DNA from: Armatimonadota bacterium
GTDB lineage: Bacteria; Armatimonadota; HRBIN16
Direction of reading: 5' to 3'
Assembly (NCBI GenBank): GCA_026003175.1
Contig: BPGT01000002.1
Span: 124,001-188,000, forward strand
Length of the DNA stretch: 64,000 nucleotides
In this document: one piece after another, positions 43,498 through 51,547 of the stretch
Layout of the letters: every line of letters begins with the position of its first letter
How positions within the stretch are numbered: position 1 is the stretch's first letter
Position numbers and translations under genes: made by a program
Notes under the pieces: generated by a model
What the model saw: the letters and a program-made list of their open reading frames with translations, nothing else
Told to the model about the DNA's origin: nothing
Databases searched by the model: none

Positions 43498-44568
43498 TTA
43501 TCCGACCGGAGTCCAGTTAATACCCCCGTGCACCTTGAGCGTAAACTCCACCAACAGACGCACGGTATTTTGCAAATCGCCGAGGTGCAACAGCTCGCAC
43601 GGCGTATGCATGTAACGTATCGGCACCGACACCAGTCCGGTAGCTACTCCGGAGCGCGACAGCTGGATGGCGTCGTTATCCGTGCCGGTGCGCCCACCAG
43701 CAACCTCTATTTGATACGGTATCTGCTTTTCGGTGGCGGTGTCTACCAGCATTTCGAACACCAGAGGGTTGATGTGCGAACCACGACAGATCACCGGACC
43801 TTTGGAGATGGCTTGTTCGCCGTGCTTCTTTTTGTCTACGCCCGGATAATCGATGCTGTGTCCAACGTCCACCGTGATTGCCACCTGTGGGTCTATCTCG
43901 TACGCGATAGTGCGTGCGCCCCGCAAACCTACTTCCTCCTGCACGGTGGAGACCGCGTACACCGCTGCCTTTAACTCGGAGCGTTGCTCGCTGAGTAAAC
44001 GCAATGCTTCCGCTACCACAAAGCAGCCCATTTTGTTGTCGAATCCGCGCGCCGAGACGAACTCGCCCATGAGGGGTTGCAGGTCGTACACATACGTAAT
44101 GGGGTCACCCAGCCGCACGCGTTCCTGTGCTTCTTGCTTGCTGGTTGCGCCGATGTCAATCCACAGGTCGCTGAGTTCTGGTTTCTTGCGTCGTTCCTCG
44201 TCGCTGAGTAAGTGTATCGCCTTACGCCCGATAATGCCCAGCACCGGTCCCTGCTTCGTGTGGATGTGTACCCTGTGACCTACCGGCACGATGGAATCAT
44301 GTCCACCGACCGGCGAGAAGTAGATGAACCCCTCATCACTGATATAGTGCACCACAAAACCGATTTCGTCCACGTGTCCCGATAGCATCACGCGGGGATA
44401 GCCTTCCGGGTTGATGACTGCATAGCTGTTGCCCAGCACGTCAGTATGCACTTCGTCAGCGAAGCGTCCGGTATATTCCCGGAAAATCGCCTGTGCCTTC
44501 TGTTCGTAACCCGAAGGGCTTGGTGTGTTCACTATTTGTCGTAGGAACTCAAAGGACTCTTCTCGCAT
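43498..44568 (-). CDS. M42 family aminopeptidase
   Basis: 356 residues. The two-metal site is visible: 'VMLSGHVDEIGF' (His, Asp), 'GFDNKMGCFVVAEALRLL' (bridging Asp), 'VSTVQEEVGLRGART' (catalytic Glu-Glu), 'VDVGHSIDYPGVD' (Asp) and 'RYMHTPCELLHLGDLQN' (His). M42 proteins are TET-type dodecameric cytosolic aminopeptidases or, when mis-annotated, 'endoglucanases'; a peptidase is meant here. Transcribed with the fusion gene upstream (15 bp) and the pseudopilin-like gene downstream. Confidence 0.93.
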   Translation of the reverse strand: MREESFEFLRQIVNTPSPSGYEQKAQAIFREYTGRFADEVHTDVLGNSYAVINPEGYPRVMLSGHVDEIGFVVHYISDEGFIYFSPVGGHDSIVPVGHRVHIHTKQGPVLGIIGRKAIHLLSDEERRKKPELSDLWIDIGATSKQEAQERVRLGDPITYVYDLQPLMGEFVSARGFDNKMGCFVVAEALRLLSEQRSELKAAVYAVSTVQEEVGLRGARTIAYEIDPQVAITVDVGHSIDYPGVDKKKHGEQAISKGPVICRGSHINPLVFEMLVDTATEKQIPYQIEVAGGRTGTDNDAIQLSRSGVATGLVSVPIRYMHTPCELLHLGDLQNTVRLLVEFTLKVHGGINWTPVG

Positions 44569-44583
44569 ATAACATCCTCCGTT

Positions 44584-46239
44584 TTAGCTTTGTATCTGCT
44601 CCAGCACCTTCTTCCACCGCTCGCGCATCGGTTCATCGTAGATATACGGCTCCCAGCCCAGCGAGAGATAGGTGGCTATCGCAGGCAGGCGCCAATCGTC
44701 GGTGAGTAGATATATCCGCTGATAGCCTCGTTGTATCAGCAGGCGCACTACTGCCGCGGTGACCACCTTGCCCAGCCCTTTGCCCTGATGGGCGGGGTCG
44801 GCGGCAACCCAGTCCAGCACCCCGGCGTTGGGATGTTGCTCATTCGGAGAGTGGTTCGCCATCGCTGTCGCTACCAGCTCACCGGTTGGTTCGTATTCTA
44901 CCACAAAGAAACCACCCGGCAAGACATTGCGCATGAAGCGTTGCACGTCGGCAACCGTCCAGTGCTCGGCGAAACCCACCTTTCTCATCAGTGTAAGATA
45001 CTGCTCCTCTTCGCCCGGGCGAATCTGGCGCAGGCGATACCCTGCTGGTATCTGTGGCTCGGGCAGGGAGGCGAAGCGGTGGGGTGGGTAAACCATCTGC
45101 AGCTGCGGTTTCGGTTCCGCCTCCGTACCCCATATCCTTGAGTCAGGCACGTCCACCCAGCGTCCGCCCTGCGCGATGGAAATCTGGCTCATTAAGCCGG
45201 GCAGGGTCATATCCATTGCGTAGTGCACGTCCACCGCAGGCGGACGCTCGCCCCGCACCGCCGCGATAAAGTCTGCCAGCACGAAGTAGTCGCCGCCGCC
45301 ATGTCCGGTACGCCGTGCCAGCTCCTCCTGACGTTTCCACTCCTCCGGCAGGAACTGCCCTTCCAGCTCGTGCAGTGGCAACCAGGTGTTCCTGTCCGGG
45401 CACAGACTGCGCAGCCACACACGATCATGCTCGCCCTGCGCCCGTGCCGATTCGTAACAGCCGTCTGTTCCCTGCAGCTGGTATACATTCATGGCGTGCG
45501 GGCGGTCGGAAAGCATGTCCAAACGCAGCTTCACCAGCCCACCGGAGCGCATCTTGCACAGGGTGATGGTGGAATCCTCGTTCTCGTACAGTTCGCCTCG
45601 CGCGTCACGGTAGTGATGCCCGCTTCCCGCGCAACACACGGAGACCACCCGGTCGCCCGGCATCCACTCTAAAATGGGACCGATGCTGTGCGTGGGGTAG
45701 GTGTTGCCGTTGATGCCCGTCTGCCACCTGCGGCGCCAGGGGGTGAGCTCGTTCAGCTCCTTCAGCTCATGGATATATTCGCCCTCCGCGTAGTAGGTCG
45801 TACCGAAGAGCCCTCGTCGTACCAGCTCCTTCACCAGCACAATGGGCTTGGCGTAGATGTAATTCTCCGCCATCATGTATATGGCTTTGCTTTCGCGCGT
45901 GGCGTGCACCAGCGCGCGGCACTCTTCTACTGAAACCGCCGCAGGCACTTCACTGAGCACATGGATGTTGCGCTGAAGAGCGGCGATAGACTGCGGTGCG
46001 TGCAACGGCATGGGCGTCGCCACAATCACCGCGTCGATATCCGCCTTCCCCAACATCTGCTCATAGTCGGTAAAAACCTGTTTCGCGCCCGTCATCTCGG
46101 CGACGCGCTGGGCGCGCGTTTCATCCACGTCACACACCGCCTGAATCTGCACATCTGGCAGGGCGTCACATGCCGATTTGAAGCTGGCTCCGCGCCCTCC
46201 CGCGCCTACAATGCCCAGACGGACTGTTCGGTTCGCCAT
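44584..46239 (-). CDS. Gfo/Idh/MocA-type oxidoreductase fused to a GNAT acetyltransferase
   Basis: 551 residues. N-terminal ~395: a Rossmann fold 'RLGIVGAGGRGASF', 'AVIVATPMPLHAP', 'LSEVPAAVSVEECRALV' (the usual Lys of EKP is replaced by V-P: 'SEVPAAV'), plus the dimer domain. C-terminal ~155: a GNAT domain, 'GYRLRQIRPGEEEQYLTLM', 'LDWVAADPAHQGKGLGKVVTAAVVRLL', with the acetyl-CoA loop QGKGLG. Fusion is in one frame with no stop between. The replaced Lys suggests that the dehydrogenase may not be a standard one. Followed at 15 bp by M42. Confidence 0.88.
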   Translation of the reverse strand: MANRTVRLGIVGAGGRGASFKSACDALPDVQIQAVCDVDETRAQRVAEMTGAKQVFTDYEQMLGKADIDAVIVATPMPLHAPQSIAALQRNIHVLSEVPAAVSVEECRALVHATRESKAIYMMAENYIYAKPIVLVKELVRRGLFGTTYYAEGEYIHELKELNELTPWRRRWQTGINGNTYPTHSIGPILEWMPGDRVVSVCCAGSGHHYRDARGELYENEDSTITLCKMRSGGLVKLRLDMLSDRPHAMNVYQLQGTDGCYESARAQGEHDRVWLRSLCPDRNTWLPLHELEGQFLPEEWKRQEELARRTGHGGGDYFVLADFIAAVRGERPPAVDVHYAMDMTLPGLMSQISIAQGGRWVDVPDSRIWGTEAEPKPQLQMVYPPHRFASLPEPQIPAGYRLRQIRPGEEEQYLTLMRKVGFAEHWTVADVQRFMRNVLPGGFFVVEYEPTGELVATAMANHSPNEQHPNAGVLDWVAADPAHQGKGLGKVVTAAVVRLLIQRGYQRIYLLTDDWRLPAIATYLSLGWEPYIYDEPMRERWKKVLEQIQS

Positions 46240-46340
46240 GTCCCCCTCTCGTTGATGCAGCGCTTGCTAAAGGAGGATTCCGTAACGGCAAACGCAGTTC
46301 CTGCCTGCTACATTTCACCTTCGAACGAAGCCGGGTGCGG

Positions 46341-46346
46341 TATAAT
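46341..46346 (+). promoter_or_regulatory. -10 box of a leaderless gene
   Basis: A perfect TATAAT ends 9 nt before the ATG at 46356. The expected transcription start is therefore at, or within 1-2 bases of, the start codon; there is no Shine-Dalgarno sequence in between. A good -35 is not apparent. Confidence 0.6.
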
Positions 46347-46355
46347 AATACCGTT

Positions 46356-47381
46356 ATGGATACTCTGCATATCGGGGTTTTTGAAGTAGACAACTGGCAG
46401 GCGCAATACCTGCGCGACGGTCTGCAGCGCCTCGGCATCGCCGACAAGGTGCAAATGGATTTCGTTCCTGAACCGCTGAATCCGGAGGGATGCGAAGGCT
46501 GCAGCCGTTACGATGCTGTTGCCATCTTCATCGGCACAAAAATAAGCCGAGCCACACTGGAGGCGCTCCCTCGCCTGCGCCTGCTGCTTACTATGTCCAC
46601 CGGTTACGACCATATCGACGTAGATGCCTGCCGCGAGCGCGGGATCGTGGTGTGTAACGTGCCCCACTATGGCGAGAACACAGTGGCGGAGCATACTTTT
46701 GCGCTCATCCTGTCGCTGTCGCGCAAGCTGCACGCGGCGTACTTCCAGAGCCTGCGCGGCGAGTATGAGGTACGCGCCCTGCGGGGCTTTGACCTGTACG
46801 GAAAGACGCTGGGCGTGGTAGGAGCAGGCAGTATCGGGCTGCACGTGATACGCATCGCGCGCGGTTTCGGGATGCGGGTGCTGGCATACGACGCGCGCCC
46901 CCAGCGGCTCCTGGCAGACGTGCTCGGCTTTACGTACACCGATATGGACACGCTGCTACGTGAGTCGGATATCGTCACCCTGCATGTGCCTGCAACGCCC
47001 GCCACCTATCACCTCATCAACCGTGAAACGCTGAGCAAAATGAAGCGCGGCGCGCTGTTGATTAACACCGCACGCGGTTCGGTGGTGGATACGGAAGCGC
47101 TGCTGTGGGCGCTGGAGGAGGGGATACTGGCTGGCGCGGGACTGGACGTGATTGAGGGCGAGGAGTACATCACTGAAGAGAGCGCGCTGTTGAGGATGCC
47201 TCTGGCGGAACAGACGCTGAAGCAGCTGGTGCAGGCGCAGGTGGTGCTGCGTCGCGAGAACGTGGTGTTCACCCCGCACATCGCCTTCAACAGCCAGGAG
47301 GCAGTAGAGCGCATTCTGGACACCACACTGGAGAACCTGCACGCCTTCCTGCAGGGCAACCCGCAGAACGTGGTGGGGTGA
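46356..47381 (+). CDS. D-isomer-specific 2-hydroxyacid dehydrogenase
   Basis: 341 residues from the ATG at 46356. 'MSTGYDHIDVDACRERGIVVCNVPHYGENTVAEHTFALIL' is the catalytic domain, 'TLGVVGAGSIGLHVIRIARGFGMRVLAYD' the NAD-binding GxGxxG, and 'LINTARGSVVDTEALL', 'DVIEGEE' and 'ENVVFTPHIAFNSQEAV' hold the Arg, Glu and His catalytic residues. Reversible reduction of a 2-oxo acid such as pyruvate to D-lactate (LdhA-like, judging by 'SRYDAVAIFIG'). Terminates at the hairpin before the convergent membrane-protein gene. Confidence 0.9.
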   Translation: MDTLHIGVFEVDNWQAQYLRDGLQRLGIADKVQMDFVPEPLNPEGCEGCSRYDAVAIFIGTKISRATLEALPRLRLLLTMSTGYDHIDVDACRERGIVVCNVPHYGENTVAEHTFALILSLSRKLHAAYFQSLRGEYEVRALRGFDLYGKTLGVVGAGSIGLHVIRIARGFGMRVLAYDARPQRLLADVLGFTYTDMDTLLRESDIVTLHVPATPATYHLINRETLSKMKRGALLINTARGSVVDTEALLWALEEGILAGAGLDVIEGEEYITEESALLRMPLAEQTLKQLVQAQVVLRRENVVFTPHIAFNSQEAVERILDTTLENLHAFLQGNPQNVVG

Positions 47382-47383
47382 GT

Positions 47384-47409
47384 TTCCCCCTCCGGTTGGA
47401 GAAGGGGAA
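47384..47409. terminator. imperfect hairpin between convergent genes
   Basis: TTCCCCCTCC, short loop GGTT, GGAGAAGGGGAA: an imperfect stem between the dehydrogenase stop (47381) and the minus-strand stop at 47425. Confidence 0.45.
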
Positions 47410-47424
47410 AAGGATGAGGGCTGA

Positions 47425-49383
47425 TTATGGCCAGGGAAAGTCCGGGGCGAGCAGCCCTGTGGTGCTGGCGAGCACTGCCCACAGGGCTGCGCAGCTGAAC
47501 TCACCCAGTATCATGCCCAGGAAGAAGGGTAGCGCGCGCAGATACAGGTTGTATCCCCCGTAACGCTGTATCAGCGACTTCACCACCCATGTCACCAGCA
47601 CGGGGAACCATATCACATACATCGTCCACGAGGGACACAGTGCGTAGCCGAGTGGGTGCAGAGGAAAGCCCATGAAGGTATTGCGCAGGTAGTAGAGCAG
47701 ACCGGTGACCGCGATGCCCACACTGAACCACAACGGCGAGGGCGGGGTGAGTTTATCCGCTCCCGTGAGCGCGTTGGAGGCGTCGGTGAACGCCCAGGAG
47801 ACGTTGGCGTTGGGATAGCCGTACAAGTTCACGCCCCCGCGCGTGTAGTGCAGCCACAGCTCGCTGGTGGAGGCAGAGACGAAAGCGACCACAATCGCCA
47901 CCGCGAACAGGATGGGCAACGCCGCTCGCCGCAGCCCGTGACGTGGAGCCAGCTGCTGGCTATCCAGAAACAGCGAGAGCAACATGCCGCGCAGGTCGCG
48001 GAAGAAGATGGCGTCCAGAAAGGCGATGTGCGTCCAGCTGGCGTTGCCCCACAGCGACTTCGCGCTGAAGATGCCCACGATGTCGCTGGGTTTGAAGGAG
48101 GTCTCGGTCATCAGGAAGCCCGCTTCCGCCACGCTACGCGCCATCACCGTGCAGGTGACGAACAGGAAAATTGCCCACAGTGCTATTACCAGCCACACGT
48201 TGATACCCGCCCAGACGCACCATATCACGATGCCGACAAAGCCTGCGATCAGTCCCCACACAGCCCAGCGCGCGTCCATCGCTTCCCCGGTGAACGGGTC
48301 ACGCTGCCAGCGCAGGGCGTTTTGTACGAACTGCTTGTAATATCCCCAGCCGCTGCGGATGAACACCAGCGCAATGACCACGTACGCCCCCGCCACCTGA
48401 TAGCCGATGTAATGGCGCGTGGGGTAGGAGGGCATGTTCTGCAGCTCGATACCGTATGATGCAGCAATCACGTCCGCCAGTCGCGTGAGCACGAAGAAGA
48501 ACCACAGGCTGAACAGCAGGTCGTTTGGCAGGAAGTAGGCAAAACCCATCGCCGCGAACGACACGAAGATGCTGGTGCCGAACATCTGGTTCCAGGGCGG
48601 CGAAGGGAACAGGTTCTGCACGTTCCAGAAGAGCAGGGGAATCTGCGGGAAGGTGGGCACTGCCAGGTGGATACCGTTGATCAGGAAAGGCACGAACGAA
48701 AGTGCAAAGCCCATCCACGTTAGCGGCGAACGCAGGAACTGCTGGGCGAGGCTCTCGTCCAGCAGGCGAGTGGGCAATACCGTGTGGGGGAAGGTCAGGC
48801 GCTCATGGTCTGCCCATTGCCGGCGCAGGATGACACCGATGCAGAAAAGGCTCCACGCTAACAGCAGGTACAGCAGGAACCACATCGCCAGCGGGCGCAC
48901 CCACTTCCCCCAGGGGATGCCTCCCGAACGCAAACTCTCGTAGAACTCCACCGCCACCGGCTGCTTGAGTTCGCCTTTGGGATCAAACGCCACCAGCGCG
49001 GGGTGGACGTAGGGAATGAAACGCTGCGCAAACTGGTTGACGGGATCCGCATAGTAGTTCAGGTAAACGGGGGCAGGCATCAGCTTTTCGGTGAAGCCGC
49101 GCGTGCTCACAAACACCGCCGCAAAAAGCATCAGGTAGAGCACCAGCAGGTCGGCAGGGGTCATCCAGCGCAATCTGCCGAATACTCGCAATATCTTGAC
49201 CACCCCGTACACCAGCAGGAAGGAGCCGACCGCGCCGGGAGCAAACTGCAGCACACCCAGCTGCATTCCCTTCACCACCATATCGGAGTAGGTGGTGACG
49301 TAGGCGACTGCAGCAGACAACACCGCCCCCAGCAGCAGCGTACGACGATGGAAACCGCTCTCCTTCTGTGGTGTCTCTGTCAT
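47425..49383 (-). CDS. large multi-pass membrane protein, DUF6785/DUF6784-like
   Basis: 652 residues with about 14-16 hydrophobic helices. The sequence 'MTPADLLVLYLMLFAAVFVSTRGFTEKLMP', 'HERLTFPHTVLPTRLL', 'FLPNDLLFSLWFFFVLTRLAD', 'YPNANVSWAFTDASNALTGADKLTPPSPLWF' matches a class of integral membrane proteins described as DUF6785/DUF6784 in Planctomycetota, Armatimonadota and Verrucomicrobiota. It may be a transporter; the substrate is not known. No operon partner on the same strand is close. Start ATG 49383 has no obvious Shine-Dalgarno; a weak site lies upstream. Confidence 0.75.
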   Translation of the reverse strand: MTETPQKESGFHRRTLLLGAVLSAAVAYVTTYSDMVVKGMQLGVLQFAPGAVGSFLLVYGVVKILRVFGRLRWMTPADLLVLYLMLFAAVFVSTRGFTEKLMPAPVYLNYYADPVNQFAQRFIPYVHPALVAFDPKGELKQPVAVEFYESLRSGGIPWGKWVRPLAMWFLLYLLLAWSLFCIGVILRRQWADHERLTFPHTVLPTRLLDESLAQQFLRSPLTWMGFALSFVPFLINGIHLAVPTFPQIPLLFWNVQNLFPSPPWNQMFGTSIFVSFAAMGFAYFLPNDLLFSLWFFFVLTRLADVIAASYGIELQNMPSYPTRHYIGYQVAGAYVVIALVFIRSGWGYYKQFVQNALRWQRDPFTGEAMDARWAVWGLIAGFVGIVIWCVWAGINVWLVIALWAIFLFVTCTVMARSVAEAGFLMTETSFKPSDIVGIFSAKSLWGNASWTHIAFLDAIFFRDLRGMLLSLFLDSQQLAPRHGLRRAALPILFAVAIVVAFVSASTSELWLHYTRGGVNLYGYPNANVSWAFTDASNALTGADKLTPPSPLWFSVGIAVTGLLYYLRNTFMGFPLHPLGYALCPSWTMYVIWFPVLVTWVVKSLIQRYGGYNLYLRALPFFLGMILGEFSCAALWAVLASTTGLLAPDFPWP

Positions 49384-49575
49384 GCTCTACCTGAGATGAA
49401 CTTCTAACTGTTCTTGAGGTGTCTCCCCGCGCCATAAGGTTCGTCCTTTGTGGCGCACCTCCTGCATCTGTGTGCCGAGAACAGCCACTGGCTTCCATCC
49501 GCCGCCCTATCAGCACAGATCGGCGGGAAGATCGTCTCCGAAGCAGGGGGGAAGGCGCGTCCCTTCCCCCGCTGT

Positions 49576-49764
49576 TTACGCTACCTGCACCACACGGAAC
49601 ACCTCTTTCACCCGGCGGTAACCACAGCGTTTGTCGGTGCAGGAAAGCACATACACGCTGTCCTTACCGCGAAGGTCTACCGCCGCGTGCAGCGCCAGAT
49701 TGCTGCCGCAGCGCGGGCAGGTCTCTTCTATCACCCGGGCTACCTCGTAGCCGATTTTCGTCAT
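49576..49764 (-). CDS. small zinc-ribbon protein
   Basis: 62 residues from the ATG at 49764, preceded by AAGGAGG; the longer in-frame start at 49809 has no ribosome binding site. Two C-x2-C knuckles ('ETCPRCGS' and 'SCTDKRCGYRR', the second C-x4-C) would bind one zinc. It is cytoplasmic and could bind nucleic acid or protein. No partner identified; the stretch 49384-49575 between it and the membrane protein start carries no gene. Confidence 0.68.
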   Translation of the reverse strand: MTKIGYEVARVIEETCPRCGSNLALHAAVDLRGKDSVYVLSCTDKRCGYRRVKEVFRVVQVA

Positions 49765-49854
49765 CGTCGAGCCTCCTTGCGTGTTATCGCCCACAGTGTA
49801 CCTTGCCAATGTTAACTAATTGTTTAGTTTAACGCGACGGCAAAGGAGGTGGTG

Positions 49855-49905
49855 ATGACGCTATCCCTCACGGCAGGAGCAACTCCTTGTGGTTGCCCAG
49901 CATAA
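49855..49905 (+). CDS. possible 16-residue microprotein
   Basis: An ATG follows a perfect AAAGGAGGT site at the ideal spacing and gives a 16-residue peptide ending 'TPCGCPA', stop TAA. Upstream is TTGCCA (49803-49808), 16 bp, TAGTTT (a possible promoter), overlapping a small palindrome AACTAA-TTGT-TTAGTT (49813-49828). It lies in the plus strand between two minus-strand genes. No homology can be read from 16 residues; it could be a regulatory leader or a small secreted or modified peptide, or accidental. Confidence 0.3.
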   Translation: MTLSLTAGATPCGCPA

Positions 49906-49935
49906 CGAGGGTGCCAGGGCTACGGTTAGCAAACC

Positions 49936-51336
49936 CTAGCGGTACTCTGGCAACCACTGCTTCTCCGCTTCAAACATCTCGTCTACCATGCGCCGAATCT
50001 GCGGCAGAGTGAGCAACGCGCCCGTCAACGGGTCCATGGCTACCGCCTGATACACCAGTGAGCGGTCGCGGTTTAATGCCGCCAGCACCGCCAGCTCCTG
50101 CACGTTAATGCTTTGTCGGTTGATGGCTGCACACTGCGGAGGCAGGTCGCCAAAAGCCACCGGCTGTACGCCATTGCGGTCTACCAGACAGGCAACCTCC
50201 ACACAGCACCCCTGCGGCAGGTTGGAGATGATATGTGACTGCGAGTGTTTCGGGTCCGTGCCGGGCGAGCCCCAGTTGGGCACGTTGCCGTAAATCACCA
50301 CCGGCTCGCCGGTCTCGCAGGCGTGAATGATGCGCGCGCCGTACTCCTCGCTGAGGTGTAGCGGTCCCTCGCACAGCTGGCGCAGGTACTCCTGGTGGCT
50401 TTCCTCCTGATACGAGCAGGAAATCTGATAGTAATCCCACCGCACGGGGATATAGGCGTTCACAATGTCAGCGTTCTTGCGGAACCAGGGCACATATTCG
50501 CTGCCGTGATGTGAGCTCTCGGTGTGGAAATAGCCGAAGGTGCGCATGATTTCGGTGCGCACGCGCTCGTGATAGTACACCTCGTCTTCCGCTTTGTGGT
50601 CCAACCCGCGCTGGGCGAATCGGCTGGTGGGTAACTTGCTTTCGGTATCCACCTCCAGAGGCGATGGATACTTCTGGAACATCACCTCGCGCAGGCGCGG
50701 ATACACATCCACCCCCTTGTGCTTAAACTCGGTGAACCACGCCTGATGGTTGATGCCGCCGCACTTGAAGGAGACCTCTTCATAAGGCACGCCCAGCTCA
50801 TGCGCCAGCATTTTACTGGTTCCCTGCACGCTGTGGCATAGCCCCACCACCTTTACCCCCATCAGGTTCAAAGCCCAGCAGTTGATGGACATGGGGTTGG
50901 CATACTGGAGCATCAGCGCGTCGGGGCACAGTTCGTGGATATCGCGCGCCATCTCTTCGAAGACGGCGATAGAACGTAGTCCTCGAAACACCCCGCCGGG
51001 TCCCAACGTATCACCTACACACTGGTCAATGCCGTACTGACGGGGGATTTCCACATCCCACTTGTACGCCTCCACTCCGCCCACCTGGAAGGCGACGATG
51101 ATGTAGTCCGCGTTGCGCAACGCTTCGCGGCGGTCTAAACCTGCCTCCACGCGGGTGGGCAGTCCGTTGCGCTCCACGATGCCATCGATAAGCCGTTTGG
51201 AGCGAGCCAGCCGCTCGCTGTCGATATCGTAAAGGTAAAGAGTGGAGGGCTGCAACTCAGCAAAGGAAAGGATATCTACTGTCAGGCGGATGGGGAAGAC
51301 GTATCCGCCCGCTCCAACAATGGTGATTTTAGGCAT
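49936..51336 (-). CDS. GH4 family glycosidase, alpha-galactosidase-like
   Basis: 466 residues from the ATG at 51336, behind AAGGAGGAA; an in-frame upstream start at 51360 lacks a ribosome binding site. 'ITIVGAGGYVFPIRLTVDIL' is the NAD-binding site, 'VVGLCHSVQGT' contains the metal-binding Cys and 'GGINHQAWF' the metal-binding His. GH4 enzymes use NAD+ and a divalent metal and cleave glycosides by oxidation-elimination; the 'GLCH' and 'GINH' motifs are those of MelA-type alpha-galactosidases/glucuronidases. Cytoplasmic, suits the sugar importer and GH2 genes upstream. Confidence 0.88.
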   Translation of the reverse strand: MPKITIVGAGGYVFPIRLTVDILSFAELQPSTLYLYDIDSERLARSKRLIDGIVERNGLPTRVEAGLDRREALRNADYIIVAFQVGGVEAYKWDVEIPRQYGIDQCVGDTLGPGGVFRGLRSIAVFEEMARDIHELCPDALMLQYANPMSINCWALNLMGVKVVGLCHSVQGTSKMLAHELGVPYEEVSFKCGGINHQAWFTEFKHKGVDVYPRLREVMFQKYPSPLEVDTESKLPTSRFAQRGLDHKAEDEVYYHERVRTEIMRTFGYFHTESSHHGSEYVPWFRKNADIVNAYIPVRWDYYQISCSYQEESHQEYLRQLCEGPLHLSEEYGARIIHACETGEPVVIYGNVPNWGSPGTDPKHSQSHIISNLPQGCCVEVACLVDRNGVQPVAFGDLPPQCAAINRQSINVQELAVLAALNRDRSLVYQAVAMDPLTGALLTLPQIRRMVDEMFEAEKQWLPEYR

Positions 51337-51547
51337 GAGTTTTCCTCCTTGACAAACCACAGTTAGGCAGAGCTTGCTCCTTTACCCCTAAGATACGCTG
51401 AGCACGCGCTACTTCCCTCTGTATACAGCCTGCCATTTCCTTGAATGCTTTTGGCATTTTACTTTATTCAATTGCCAAGTTGAAACTTTTCGGGAGAACA
51501 GATGTCTAAATAGGTACAACGCTCATTTGGGGAAGGAGGGTGCTGTA

